From NCBI GenBank assembly GCA_963808965.1, contig CAWEHU010000012.1, positions 235,480-299,479 on the forward strand: a stretch of 64,000 bases of DNA, written 5' to 3'. The notes below the pieces were generated by a model. That model was not told where the DNA came from, made no database searches, and saw only the letters and a program-made list of their open reading frames with translations. The position numbers were made by a program, and so were the translations under genes. Source of the stretch: CAWEHU01 sp963808965 (GTDB lineage Bacteria > Pseudomonadota > Alphaproteobacteria > Acetobacterales > Acetobacteraceae). This document shows positions 50,647-58,631 of this stretch, in pieces; the stretch's first letter is position 1; every line of letters begins with the position of its first letter.

Positions 50647-50742
50647 TGGCGGAAGAGAGCAGGAGTCGAACCTACCCGGGGCCGCGTGGCAGCCCCAACC
50701 GGCTTTGAAGGCCGGCCGGCCCACCGGGACCGCTTCTCTTCC
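50647..50742 (-). tRNA. selC: tRNA-Sec (selenocysteine, UCA anticodon)
   Basis: A 96-nt minus-strand tRNA with encoded GCCA end. It shows the features special to tRNA-Sec: an 8-bp acceptor stem (GGAAGAGA/TCTCTTCC), an anticodon stem CCGGC/GCCGG around loop CTTCAAA with anticodon TCA, a long variable arm (GGGGCTGC...GCGGCCCC) and the T-arm AGGTTCGACTCCT. Layout and length are like SelC of E. coli. It implies that the genome encodes selenoproteins and selA, selB and selD; none of these is inside the window. Confidence 0.97.
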
Positions 50743-50886
50743 GTGGAGCTCCTATCAGCCGGATGGACCGACAATCCGCCGCTGGACGCAAGGCGGTACG
50801 GGTTGTGAACCTCCTCACTTCTCTGGCAAGCGGGTCGGATGTTAGTCGGCGCACTCCCGTATCGAATCCGAAGGAGAGATCCTGTG

Positions 50887-51303
50887 ATGCCCACGCTTCC
50901 GTTCCGCTTTCTCCTGGTCGCCGTCTCGGCCGCGCTGTGCGGTATGGGCGCCGGGATCGCGATGGCCATGACGCAGAATTTCACTTTGGCGCCGGCCCAT
51001 GCTCATTTGAACCTCCTCGGGTGGGTTTCGATGGCGCTGTACGGCCTCTTCTACAAATGTGTCCCCGAGGTTGCGGCAGGCTGGCTCCCGAGACTGCATT
51101 TCTGGCTGGCGAGCAGCGGCCTCGCGATCATGGTTCCCGCGCTTGCCTTCGTTTTGCTCGGTAATCCTGAGGCCGAGCCTGTGGTGGGGGTCGGCGCTGT
51201 CCTGACGCTTTCGGCGATGCTCGCCTTCGCCTGCATCGTGCTGAAAAGCCGGGGCGTGTGGGCGCGTCCGGGCGTGCAGGTGGCGATCGAGGCGAGGAGC
51301 TGA
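50887..51303 (+). CDS. small membrane protein resembling a cytochrome oxidase subunit I (CcoN) fragment
   Basis: A 138-residue protein with four hydrophobic segments. The stretch TLAPAHAHLNLLGWVSMALYGLFYKCVP resembles the HAHLNLLGW region of haem-copper oxidase and nitric-oxide reductase subunits, with two His that could bind haem. Short stand-alone proteins of this kind are often named cytochrome-c oxidase although most of subunit I is missing. ATG 50887 follows AAGGAGAG. It converges on napC (4 bp apart). A role in electron transfer or metal sensing is possible but unproven. Confidence 0.65.
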   Translation: MPTLPFRFLLVAVSAALCGMGAGIAMAMTQNFTLAPAHAHLNLLGWVSMALYGLFYKCVPEVAAGWLPRLHFWLASSGLAIMVPALAFVLLGNPEAEPVVGVGAVLTLSAMLAFACIVLKSRGVWARPGVQVAIEARS

Positions 51304-51306
51304 GTC

Positions 51307-51954
51307 TTAGCGGCTGATCCGCTGGGCGCCGGCGTTGATTTCCGGGCTTTCCGTCCAGCCCGGCGCGACGCCGGTCATATCCGGCAAATCGTGCGCGATG
51401 CCCTTGTGGCAATCGATGCAAGTCCGCTGCCCGGTCAGCAAATACCGTGCGTGGATGGTGGCGGCGCGCGGGGTCTGCTTGGTGAGGTCCATCGCCTCCG
51501 CGCCGTGGCAGTTGCGGCACTCGAGCGAGTCGTTCGCCTTCAACCGCGCCCATTCGTGCTCGGCAAGCTCAAGGCGCTTATCGAGGAATTTCTGGCGTGT
51601 GTTGATCGTGCCGAAGATCTTGCCCCAGACCTCTTTCGAGGCCTGCATCTTCCGTGCGATCTTGTCGGTCCAATCGTGCGGAACGTGGCAATTGGAGCAG
51701 ATCGCCCGTACCCCAGAGCGGTTCGAGAAGTGCACGGTTCGCACCATCTCCTCGTAGACGTTGGCGCGCATCTCGTGGCAGGAGGTGCAGAACGCCTCGG
51801 TGTTAGTGGCTTCCATCGCGGTGTTGAAGCCGCCCCAGAAGATCACCCCACATGCGAAACCGCCCAATGTCAGAAAGCCCAGCGCGAGGTACCGGCTTGG
51901 CCGGATCGCAAGGTTCCCATAGTGCAGCAACCCTCTCCACAGCCGGTTAATCAT
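51307..51954 (-). CDS. napC: tetra-haem c-type cytochrome NapC
   Basis: A 215-residue membrane-anchored quinol dehydrogenase of the NapC/NirT family. One N-terminal helix (LALGFLTLGGFACGVIFWGG) anchors a periplasmic domain with four haem sites: CTSCH, CSNCH, CRNCH and CIDCH. It takes electrons from quinol and gives them to NapAB. ATG 51954 gives the family start (MINRLWRGLL). It is the last gene of napEDABC, 4 bp after napB. Confidence 0.96.
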   Translation of the reverse strand: MINRLWRGLLHYGNLAIRPSRYLALGFLTLGGFACGVIFWGGFNTAMEATNTEAFCTSCHEMRANVYEEMVRTVHFSNRSGVRAICSNCHVPHDWTDKIARKMQASKEVWGKIFGTINTRQKFLDKRLELAEHEWARLKANDSLECRNCHGAEAMDLTKQTPRAATIHARYLLTGQRTCIDCHKGIAHDLPDMTGVAPGWTESPEINAGAQRISR

Positions 51955-51958
51955 GTGC

Positions 51959-52429
51959 TCACCGGCTCTGCGGCGCGCTGGGCGCAAGCGCATCCTGGAA
52001 CGTGTTTGGCACGAGCGGCGGCACATCTGATTGCGGGACGTGGCACGCGGTGCAGAAATACCGCCGGGGTGTCACGTCCGCGAGTACTTGGCCCTCACGG
52101 TCCATGAAATGGGTAATGCTGATCATCGGCGCGCCCGAGCCCTCGATATACTGGCGCGAGTGGCAGCTGAGGCACCGGTTGGTGTGCAGAGTCAGTTGGT
52201 ATCCTTCGATCGAATGAGGAATGACCGGCGGCTGCTCGGGATAGTTTCGCATGCGCCGAACGTCGTCCGTGATGGTGCGGGGCACTGGCGGCGCATCTAC
52301 CTCGGCCGTGGGCGGGCTGGCGCCCGTCAGCCGTGGCGCATCCGGCAATTTCTGCCCGTGGGCGCCGACGAGCGCCCCTGCCCCGACCAGCGCGGCGATG
52401 ATGCAGGGAAGCAGGACGGCGCCGCGCAT
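51959..52429 (-). CDS. napB: periplasmic nitrate reductase electron-transfer subunit NapB
   Basis: A 156-residue di-haem cytochrome with a signal peptide (MRGAVLLPCIIAALVGAGALVGAHG). The two haem sites are CLSCH and CTACH. The conserved motifs YPEQPPVIPHSIEGYQL and ISITHFMDREG are present. It passes electrons from NapC to NapA. ATG 52429 is chosen over a start 11 codons further up because it begins right at the signal peptide. napA ends 5 bp upstream. Confidence 0.96.
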   Translation of the reverse strand: MRGAVLLPCIIAALVGAGALVGAHGQKLPDAPRLTGASPPTAEVDAPPVPRTITDDVRRMRNYPEQPPVIPHSIEGYQLTLHTNRCLSCHSRQYIEGSGAPMISITHFMDREGQVLADVTPRRYFCTACHVPQSDVPPLVPNTFQDALAPSAPQSR

Positions 52430-52434
52430 GGCGG

Positions 52435-54927
52435 TCAGACCGCCACGATCTTGACCGCGCATTTCTTGAAGTCCGTCTGTTTCGAGATCGGGTCCGTCGC
52501 GTCCAGCGTCACCTGATTGATGAGTTGGCTTGCGTCGAACCAGGGGACGAAGATCACGCCCTCGGGCATTCGGTTGCGGCCGCGCGTCTCGACCCGCGAA
52601 CGGATCTCCCCTCGGCGAGAGATCACGCGCACCTCGGCGCCCTGGTTGATGCCGCGCTTGCGGGCGTCGATCGGATTCATGAAGACGCGCGCGCCCGGAA
52701 AAGCACGGTAGAGCTCCGGGACGCGCATCGTCATGGAGCCGGAATGCCAGTGCTCGAGCACGCGCCCGGTGACGAGCCAGAACTCGTATTCCCGGTCAGG
52801 AGATTCCGCCGGCGGCTCGTACGGCGCAGCGAGGATCACCGCGCGCCCGTCCGTACGGCCGTAGAACCTGACGCCCTCTCCCTGTTTGACGTACGGATCC
52901 AGTCCCTCGCGATAGCGCCAGCGCGTCTCCTTGCCGTCCACCACAGGCCAGCGGAGCCCGCGTGCGGTATGGTAAGCGTCGAAGGGAGCCAGGTCGTGCC
53001 CATGTCCGCGGCCGAAGGTCGCGTATTCCTCGAAGAGGCCCTTCTGCACGTAGAAGCCGAAATCCCGCAATTCCTGATTGTCGTAGGTCGCATCGGCATC
53101 GCCGAGCGGGAAGCGGTCCACGTTGCCGTTTCGATAGAGGACTTCGAAGAGCGTTTTTCCGCGAAATGCCGGGTTCGCGGACAGCATCTCGGCCGGCCAG
53201 ACCTCGTCGGTCGTGAACCGTTTCGAGAATTCGATGAGCTGCCAAAGGTCGGACCGCGCTTGTCCTGGAGCACGGACGAGCTGGTGCCAAAAATGAGTGC
53301 GACGCTCGGCGTTGCCGTAAGCGCCTTCTTTCTCGACCCACATCGCCGTTGGAAGGATCAGGTCGGCCGCCATGCCGGTGACAGTGGGATAGGCGTCGGA
53401 CACGACGATGAAATTGTCGGGATTGCGGTAGCCGGGATATGTCTCGCCGGTGCTGTTCGGCGCCGCCTGTAGGTTGTTGTTGACCTGGATCCAGTAGAAA
53501 TTCAGCTTGCCGTCCCGCAGCATCCGGTCCTGCTGCACGGCGTGGTATCCAGGCTTGTCGGGCAGCAATCCTTCCGGCACCCGCCAGATTTCCTCGGCGT
53601 GCTTGCGGTGCTCCGGGTTGGTCACGACCATGTCGGCGGGCAGCCGATGCGCGAAGGTGCCCACTTCGCGGGCCGTGCCGCAAGCCGAGGGCTGGCCGGT
53701 TAGCGAGAATGGACCGTTGCCCGGCTCCGAGATTTTCCCGGTGAGCAGGTGCAGGTTGTAGACGAGCTGATTGGCCCAAACGCCGCGAACGTGCTGGTTG
53801 AACCCCATCGTCCAAAGCGATACGACTTTGCGCTTCGGGTCGGCGTACAGCTCGGCCAAAGATTGCAGCATTCCCGGCTCGACGCCCGTGAGTTTCGCCG
53901 TCTTCTCGAGCGTGTAGTCCTTCACGAACGCGGCGTAGGCGTCGAAGTCGGCGGGTGTCGTCGCCGTGGGGTCGCCCGCGCCGGTCGCCTTCATCTCAAG
54001 CGGATTATCGGCGCGCAGGCCATAGCCGATATCGACCGCGGCGCGCAGGAAGGTTGTGTGATCGCGTACGAAGTCCTGATTCACACGACCTGTCGATATG
54101 ATGTGATTCGCGATGTAATTAAGGATCGCAAGATCGGTGCCAGGCTGGAAGATGATCGGGAGATCGGCGAGATCGGAGCTTCGATGCGTGAAGGTGGACA
54201 GCACCGCGACCTTGACGTGAGGCGCGCTCAGCCGGCGGTCCGTCACCCGGGTCCAGAGGATCGGGTGCATTTCCGCCATGTTCGAGCCCCAGAGCACGAA
54301 GGCGTCGGTCTGCTCGAAATCGTCGTAGCATCCCATCGGCTCGTCCATGCCGAAGGTGCGCATGAAGGCGTACGCGGCCGACGCCATGCAGTGCCGAGCG
54401 TTCGGATCGAGGTTGTTGGAACGGAAGCCGGCGCGCATCAGTTTGGTGGCGGCGTAGCCTTCCCAAATGGTCCACTGGCCGGAGCCGAACATGCCGATGG
54501 CGGTCGGCCCCTTCTCCTTCAGCACACGCTTCACCTGCGCCGCCATGACGTCGAAGGCCTCATCCCAGGTGACGGGCGTGAAGTCACCATCCTTCGCATA
54601 TACGCCGCGCTTTTTCCGCAGCAGCGGCTGCGTAAGGCGGTCCGCGCCATACATGATCTTAGAGAGAAAGTAGCCCTTCACGCAGTTCAAGCCGCGATTG
54701 ACCTCGGCCTGCGTGTCGCCGTGCGTGGCGACAACGCGGTTCTCCTTAACGCCGACCATCACTCCGCAACCGGTGCCGCAGAACCGGCAGGGCGCTTTCG
54801 ACCAGCGGATTTTCAGGCTTTCGATCCCGCCTTCTACCGGCTGCGCCGCGGCGGGCAGACTGACGTTCGCGGCGAGCGCCGCGACCGCCGCCGCGTGCGC
54901 CTTCAGGATGTCGCGCCTTGTAGTCAT
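52435..54927 (-). CDS. napA: periplasmic nitrate reductase catalytic subunit NapA
   Basis: An 830-residue molybdenum bis-MGD enzyme that reduces nitrate to nitrite. The twin-arginine signal is MTTRRDILKAHAAAVAALAA. The [4Fe-4S] ligands are Cys47, Cys50, Cys54 and Cys82 (CRFCGTGC, LNCVKG). The molybdenum ligand is Cys180 (NARHCMASAA), so it is not a selenoprotein despite the nearby tRNA-Sec. The C-terminal MGD domain (WLVTGRVLEHWHSGSMT) is complete. The start overlaps napD by 4 bp. Confidence 0.97.
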   Translation of the reverse strand: MTTRRDILKAHAAAVAALAANVSLPAAAQPVEGGIESLKIRWSKAPCRFCGTGCGVMVGVKENRVVATHGDTQAEVNRGLNCVKGYFLSKIMYGADRLTQPLLRKKRGVYAKDGDFTPVTWDEAFDVMAAQVKRVLKEKGPTAIGMFGSGQWTIWEGYAATKLMRAGFRSNNLDPNARHCMASAAYAFMRTFGMDEPMGCYDDFEQTDAFVLWGSNMAEMHPILWTRVTDRRLSAPHVKVAVLSTFTHRSSDLADLPIIFQPGTDLAILNYIANHIISTGRVNQDFVRDHTTFLRAAVDIGYGLRADNPLEMKATGAGDPTATTPADFDAYAAFVKDYTLEKTAKLTGVEPGMLQSLAELYADPKRKVVSLWTMGFNQHVRGVWANQLVYNLHLLTGKISEPGNGPFSLTGQPSACGTAREVGTFAHRLPADMVVTNPEHRKHAEEIWRVPEGLLPDKPGYHAVQQDRMLRDGKLNFYWIQVNNNLQAAPNSTGETYPGYRNPDNFIVVSDAYPTVTGMAADLILPTAMWVEKEGAYGNAERRTHFWHQLVRAPGQARSDLWQLIEFSKRFTTDEVWPAEMLSANPAFRGKTLFEVLYRNGNVDRFPLGDADATYDNQELRDFGFYVQKGLFEEYATFGRGHGHDLAPFDAYHTARGLRWPVVDGKETRWRYREGLDPYVKQGEGVRFYGRTDGRAVILAAPYEPPAESPDREYEFWLVTGRVLEHWHSGSMTMRVPELYRAFPGARVFMNPIDARKRGINQGAEVRVISRRGEIRSRVETRGRNRMPEGVIFVPWFDASQLINQVTLDATDPISKQTDFKKCAVKIVAV

Positions 54928-55232
54928 GGCTCTTCTCCATCGACGCTTTCCGTGTGCTCGAACACGAGATTGGCGGAGAGGACGCCGTCCATTAGCGCTA
55001 TCTCCGCGAGACGCGCGCCGATCGCGCCACTATCCCGCGCTTCCATCAGCACGATGATGCGGCTCCCTGCCGCATGACGCACCTCGGTATCCGGCAGCGC
55101 GGCGATGCGGCGAGCGACATCCGCGCAGTGCTCGGGCCATGCGGTGACGATGGCGGAGGAGACGTGCAACAGCGCGGCTTCCCGTTCGTGGATGCCGCCA
55201 CTGAGGAACCGCCGTCGCGCGTGGTCGATCAC
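54924..55232 (-). CDS. napD: NapD, chaperone for NapA maturation
   Basis: A 102-residue cytoplasmic protein with the NapD ferredoxin-like fold. Visible motifs are LLHVSSAIVTAWPEHCADVARRI (first strand and helix), EVRHAAGSRIIVLMEA and DGVLSANLVFEHTE. NapD binds the twin-arginine signal of NapA until the cofactor is inserted. The N-terminal 20 residues before the first strand are longer than usual. It overlaps napA by 4 bp. Confidence 0.92.
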   Translation of the reverse strand: MIDHARRRFLSGGIHEREAALLHVSSAIVTAWPEHCADVARRIAALPDTEVRHAAGSRIIVLMEARDSGAIGARLAEIALMDGVLSANLVFEHTESVDGEEP

Positions 55233-55252
55233 GTCGGTCTAACTCCCGATTT

Positions 55253-55444
55253 TCAATGCCGAGGTGGTCCGGGCGGGCCGGCGATGTGCTGGTACATCCA
55301 GACAGCGAAGCCGTACCCACCGACAACCCCGACTGTCACCACCGGCCAGACAAGGACGGCGAGAATCGCGAAGACCAGCAGCTCCTGCAACCGCCTGCGC
55401 CGTGCGGAGCCGGCGGGCGAGTCCGCCCCAGGGGCGAAGTTCAT
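55253..55444 (-). CDS. napE: NapE, small membrane component of the nitrate reductase operon
   Basis: A 63-residue protein with one membrane helix (LQELLVFAILAVLVWPVVTVGVVGGYGFAVWM) and the NapE ending YGFAVWMYQHIAGPPGPP. The family's role is unclear; it often begins nap operons in Alphaproteobacteria and may interact with NapC. ATG 55444 (MNFAPGADSPAG) gives the usual length; a longer reading up to 55492 is possible. The 93 bp between it and pyk upstream must hold the nap promoter if the operon is not read from pyk. Confidence 0.85.
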   Translation of the reverse strand: MNFAPGADSPAGSARRRRLQELLVFAILAVLVWPVVTVGVVGGYGFAVWMYQHIAGPPGPPRH

Positions 55445-55537
55445 CCGATTTCCCCAACCGTTCTGGAACTGCTTGCTCCAGCTTAGCCGCATCGCGGGAG
55501 GAGTGAAAGCAGCGCGTACGAAAAATGGAGCCTTGCG

Positions 55538-56971
55538 CTAACGCAATGCCGCTACCCGCAAGGCATTCGTGGTCCCGGGATGCCCGAACGGCACGCCGGC
55601 CGCGACCACGATCTCCTCGCCGCTGCGGGCGAAACCTTCCGTGTGGGCGACCCGTGTCGCTTTGGCCACCGCATCGGACATGGAATGAGATTCGGGCGAC
55701 ACCACCGCATGGACACCCCACACCACCGCCAAACGTCGCGCCGTGGAGAGACTCGGAGTCATGCCGATCACCGGCGATTCCGGGCGTTCTCGCGCGATGC
55801 GCAGCGCCGTGCTGCCCGACGAGGTGAAAGCGACGATCGCCTGCGCGCCGATCGTGTGGGATACCTGCCGCGCTGCCGCAGCGATGGCGTCCGCGGAAGA
55901 GGGCTCCGGTGCGGGCCGGCTTGTCTCGGTGATCGCGCGCCAGCCGGTGTCCAGCTCCACGCGCGCGACGATACGGTCCATGATGTTGACGGCCTCGAAC
56001 GGGTACTGACCGGCGGCCGTTTCCGCTGACAACATCACGGCGTCCGCGCCGTCGAACACCGCGGTCGCGACGTCCGATGCCTCGGCGCGGGTCGGCGCCG
56101 GCGCGGTAATCATGCTCTCCAGCATCTGCGTCGCAACCACCACGGGTTTGCCGAGCTGACGAGCGGTGCGCACGATGCGCTTCTGTGCGAGCGGCACCTC
56201 TTCGGGCGGGAGCTCGACGCCGAGATCACCGCGCGCGACCATCACGGCATCCGAGAGGCGCAGGATCTCGTCCAAATTCTCGACCGCCTGCGGCTTTTCC
56301 ATTTTTGTCATGATCCAGGCGCGGCCGGCGGCGATCGCCTTCGCCTCGGCCACGTCCTCGGGCCGCTGCACGAAGGAGAGACCGACGAAGTCGATGCCCT
56401 GCTCCAGCGCGAAAGCGAGGTCGTCGCGATCTTTCTCCGTGAGCGCCGGGATCGGCAGCACGACGTCTGGCACGTTCACTCCCTTGCGATCCGAGAGAGG
56501 GCCGCCGACCACCACCTGTGTCTCCAGCGCATCGTCCCGCTTGCGTTCGACCCGAAGGCGCAGTTTGCCGTCATCGAGCAGCAATGTGCAGCCGAGCGAG
56601 GCCGCGCCGATGATCTCCGGATGCGGCAGATTGACGCGCAGCGCGTTTCCGGGCGTCGGGTTGAGATCGAGCCGGAAGGTTTGGCCAGTCTGCAAATGCA
56701 CGCGCCCGCCGCTGAAGCGGCCGACCCGCAGCTTCGGCCCCTGCACGTCCGCGAGGATTCCGATCGGCCGCCCGGCCTTCTCCTCGAGCTCGCGGATGAT
56801 GGCGATCAGGGCTGCGTGGTTCTCGTGCGTGCCGTGGCTGAAATTGAGGCGAAACACATCGGCGCCGGCGTGGAACAGCCGCGTGACCACCTCCGCGGTC
56901 GCGCTGGCGGGGCCGAGCGTGGCGATGATCTTGGTGCGCCGGCGGCGGCGCAGCTTGGCGCGGGCGGGCAT
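55538..56971 (-). CDS. pyk: pyruvate kinase
   Basis: A 477-residue glycolytic enzyme converting phosphoenolpyruvate and ADP to pyruvate and ATP. The start RRRRTKIIATLGPAS, the substrate loop RLNFSHGTHENH, the active-site region IMTKMEKPQAVENLDEIL (with the catalytic Lys) and the following MVARGDLGVELPPEEV are present. The C-terminal allosteric domain ends VPFGHPGTTNALRV. ATG 56971 (MPARAKLRRRR) is used; an ATG 13 codons further up is possible. It is divergent from the DUF1244 gene. Confidence 0.97.
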   Translation of the reverse strand: MPARAKLRRRRRTKIIATLGPASATAEVVTRLFHAGADVFRLNFSHGTHENHAALIAIIRELEEKAGRPIGILADVQGPKLRVGRFSGGRVHLQTGQTFRLDLNPTPGNALRVNLPHPEIIGAASLGCTLLLDDGKLRLRVERKRDDALETQVVVGGPLSDRKGVNVPDVVLPIPALTEKDRDDLAFALEQGIDFVGLSFVQRPEDVAEAKAIAAGRAWIMTKMEKPQAVENLDEILRLSDAVMVARGDLGVELPPEEVPLAQKRIVRTARQLGKPVVVATQMLESMITAPAPTRAEASDVATAVFDGADAVMLSAETAAGQYPFEAVNIMDRIVARVELDTGWRAITETSRPAPEPSSADAIAAAARQVSHTIGAQAIVAFTSSGSTALRIARERPESPVIGMTPSLSTARRLAVVWGVHAVVSPESHSMSDAVAKATRVAHTEGFARSGEEIVVAAGVPFGHPGTTNALRVAALR

Positions 56972-57090
56972 TGGCGCTCCGGTTCGGTGGTCAGTGCGCG
57001 AGGACCGCATGACCTTGGGACAGGCGGCCGCGGAGTATGGCCAAGCCGGCTCCGCCGCGCCATGTATGCGCCGAGCAGAGGAGGCTCGAC

Positions 57091-57402
<312 letters not shown>

Positions 57403-57456
57403 CCCGGCGGGGCGGCGGGCGCTATCCCCGCCCGCCTTGCCGAGGGGGATGTGCGG

Positions 57457-57735
57457 ATGGCCTTGGATTCGACCGGGAAGACCAAGCCCGAGGAGACGAA
57501 AGCAGGCGGGATCGCCGCCGACCGCCTCCGCAGCCTCGTCGAGCGGATCGAGCGGCTCGAGGAGGAGCGGAAAGCGCTCGGCAACGACATCAAGGACATT
57601 TTCGCCGAAGCAAAGTCCGCCGGTTTCGACGTAAAGGTGTTGCGTCAGCTCATTCGTTTGCGGAAGCAAGAACCGGCCGAGATCGAGGAGCAGGAAAGCC
57701 TACTGGACGTCTACCGGCGCGCGCTCGGGATGTGA
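57457..57735 (+). CDS. gapR: GapR-family (DUF2312) DNA-binding protein
   Basis: A 92-residue protein with the DUF2312 domain: ADRLRSLVERIERLEEERKALGNDIKDIFAEAKSAGFDVKVLRQLIRLRK, highly helical and coiled-coil-like. GapR of Caulobacter encircles overtwisted DNA in front of replication and transcription forks and aids topoisomerases. The family is nearly confined to Alphaproteobacteria and their phages. ATG 57457 is used; a GTG two codons earlier is possible. Its 3' end overlaps the convergent cupin gene by 25 bp. Confidence 0.92.
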   Translation: MALDSTGKTKPEETKAGGIAADRLRSLVERIERLEEERKALGNDIKDIFAEAKSAGFDVKVLRQLIRLRKQEPAEIEEQESLLDVYRRALGM

Positions 57736-58073
57736 GCTGCAGTCGCCGGGTAATGCACGGCCAGCCAGACCGTCGGCGGCGAGGCCGAGGTCCACGTAAC
57801 ACGATGTCGGCATCGAGGCGGGAGATTGAGGTGATCGCCCGGGCCGAGGGTGCGCGGCTCCGGTTCGCCCTCGATCTCCAGCCCCGCCGAGCCGGCCAGG
57901 ACCAGCACCCATTCAGCCCAGTCCTGGTCGTACCAAAACCCGGGTGGACTGGCCTGGCCGGTCGAGACGATCCGCTCGATCCGAATGCCGGCGGCTCCCA
58001 GGATCGCGACGCATTGCTCCTCGGCCAGTCCCGCCGGCACGTCCGCGAACAGATTGTGCCACACGCCGTTCAT
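57711..58073 (-). CDS. cupin-domain protein
   Basis: A 120-residue single-cupin protein: FWYDQDWAEWVLVLAGSAGLEIEGE is the first motif and LGPGDHLNLPPRCRHRVTWT the second. Of the usual metal ligands, only the C-terminal His residues are clear (HRV); the first motif has Glu and Trp in place of HxH. A metal-dependent enzyme or a small-ligand-binding protein is possible. ATG 58073 (MNGVWHNLFADV) matches short cupins of this type. It converges on gapR. Confidence 0.85.
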   Translation of the reverse strand: MNGVWHNLFADVPAGLAEEQCVAILGAAGIRIERIVSTGQASPPGFWYDQDWAEWVLVLAGSAGLEIEGEPEPRTLGPGDHLNLPPRCRHRVTWTSASPPTVWLAVHYPATAAHIPSARR

Positions 58074-58182
58074 TCTGCCCTCCTGCCGCCGCCGTTCGTG
58101 ACAAAAGCCCAACATTCATGCCGCGTTAAGCCGTTCCACCTATAGCTCGACCGGAGAGCAGAGATCAGCGAGGCACTCAGTG

Positions 58183-58626
58183 ATGGTCTATTGCCGCGAG
58201 GATGGGTCAGCGAACCGCCGCCGGGCCCGGGCGGACGTCGAGCTTGGGGAACGCATCCGGGCCAGGCGCGAAAAGCTCGGGCTGTCCCAGGACAAGGTAG
58301 CCGAGGAGCTGGGCTGGTTCGCGGCCCAAGTAGACGATTGCGAAAACGGCCTGTTCCGCCCGCCTTCCCGCGATTTGTTCCTGCTCGCGGATTTGCTCGG
58401 CGTCGAGGTGAGCTATTTCCACGACGGCGCGAAACGGCCGCTGCCAAAGCCGGAGGACCAGCCGGAGCAGGCTCTTCCCCGAATCGAGAGCGCGATCGGT
58501 TTCCCGCAGGAGCTGCACGGACACTCCGGGGCAATCGAGCTCTTTTGCGTCTATGCGCGAATTCATGACGCGCGTAAGCGGGCGATGCTGCTCGATCTTG
58601 CCGAGTCCTTCGCCCGCAACTCCTGA
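58183..58626 (+). CDS. XRE-family (Cro/CI-type) transcriptional regulator
   Basis: A 147-residue protein with an HTH_3 domain in residues 20-78: LGERIRARREKLGLSQDKVAEELGW, then QVDDCENGLFRPPSRDLFLLADLLGV, with the usual recognition-helix position. The C-terminal 60 residues (SGAIELFCVYARIHDARKRAMLLDLAESFA) resemble alphaproteobacterial regulators that end in a helical dimer motif. The target is unknown; the convergent acyl-CoA ligase gene is 5 bp away at its 3' end. Confidence 0.9.
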   Translation: MVYCREDGSANRRRARADVELGERIRARREKLGLSQDKVAEELGWFAAQVDDCENGLFRPPSRDLFLLADLLGVEVSYFHDGAKRPLPKPEDQPEQALPRIESAIGFPQELHGHSGAIELFCVYARIHDARKRAMLLDLAESFARNS

Positions 58627-58631
58627 CGAAA

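Noticed and set aside
52435..54927. NapA as a selenoprotein, given the nearby tRNA-Sec
   Set aside because: The molybdenum ligand position in NARHCMASAA is a Cys codon and the gene has no in-frame TGA.
53749..55077. A 442-codon plus-strand frame opposite napA and napD
   Set aside because: It is antisense to NapA, whose Fe-S and molybdenum ligands are in place, and the translated product resembles no family.
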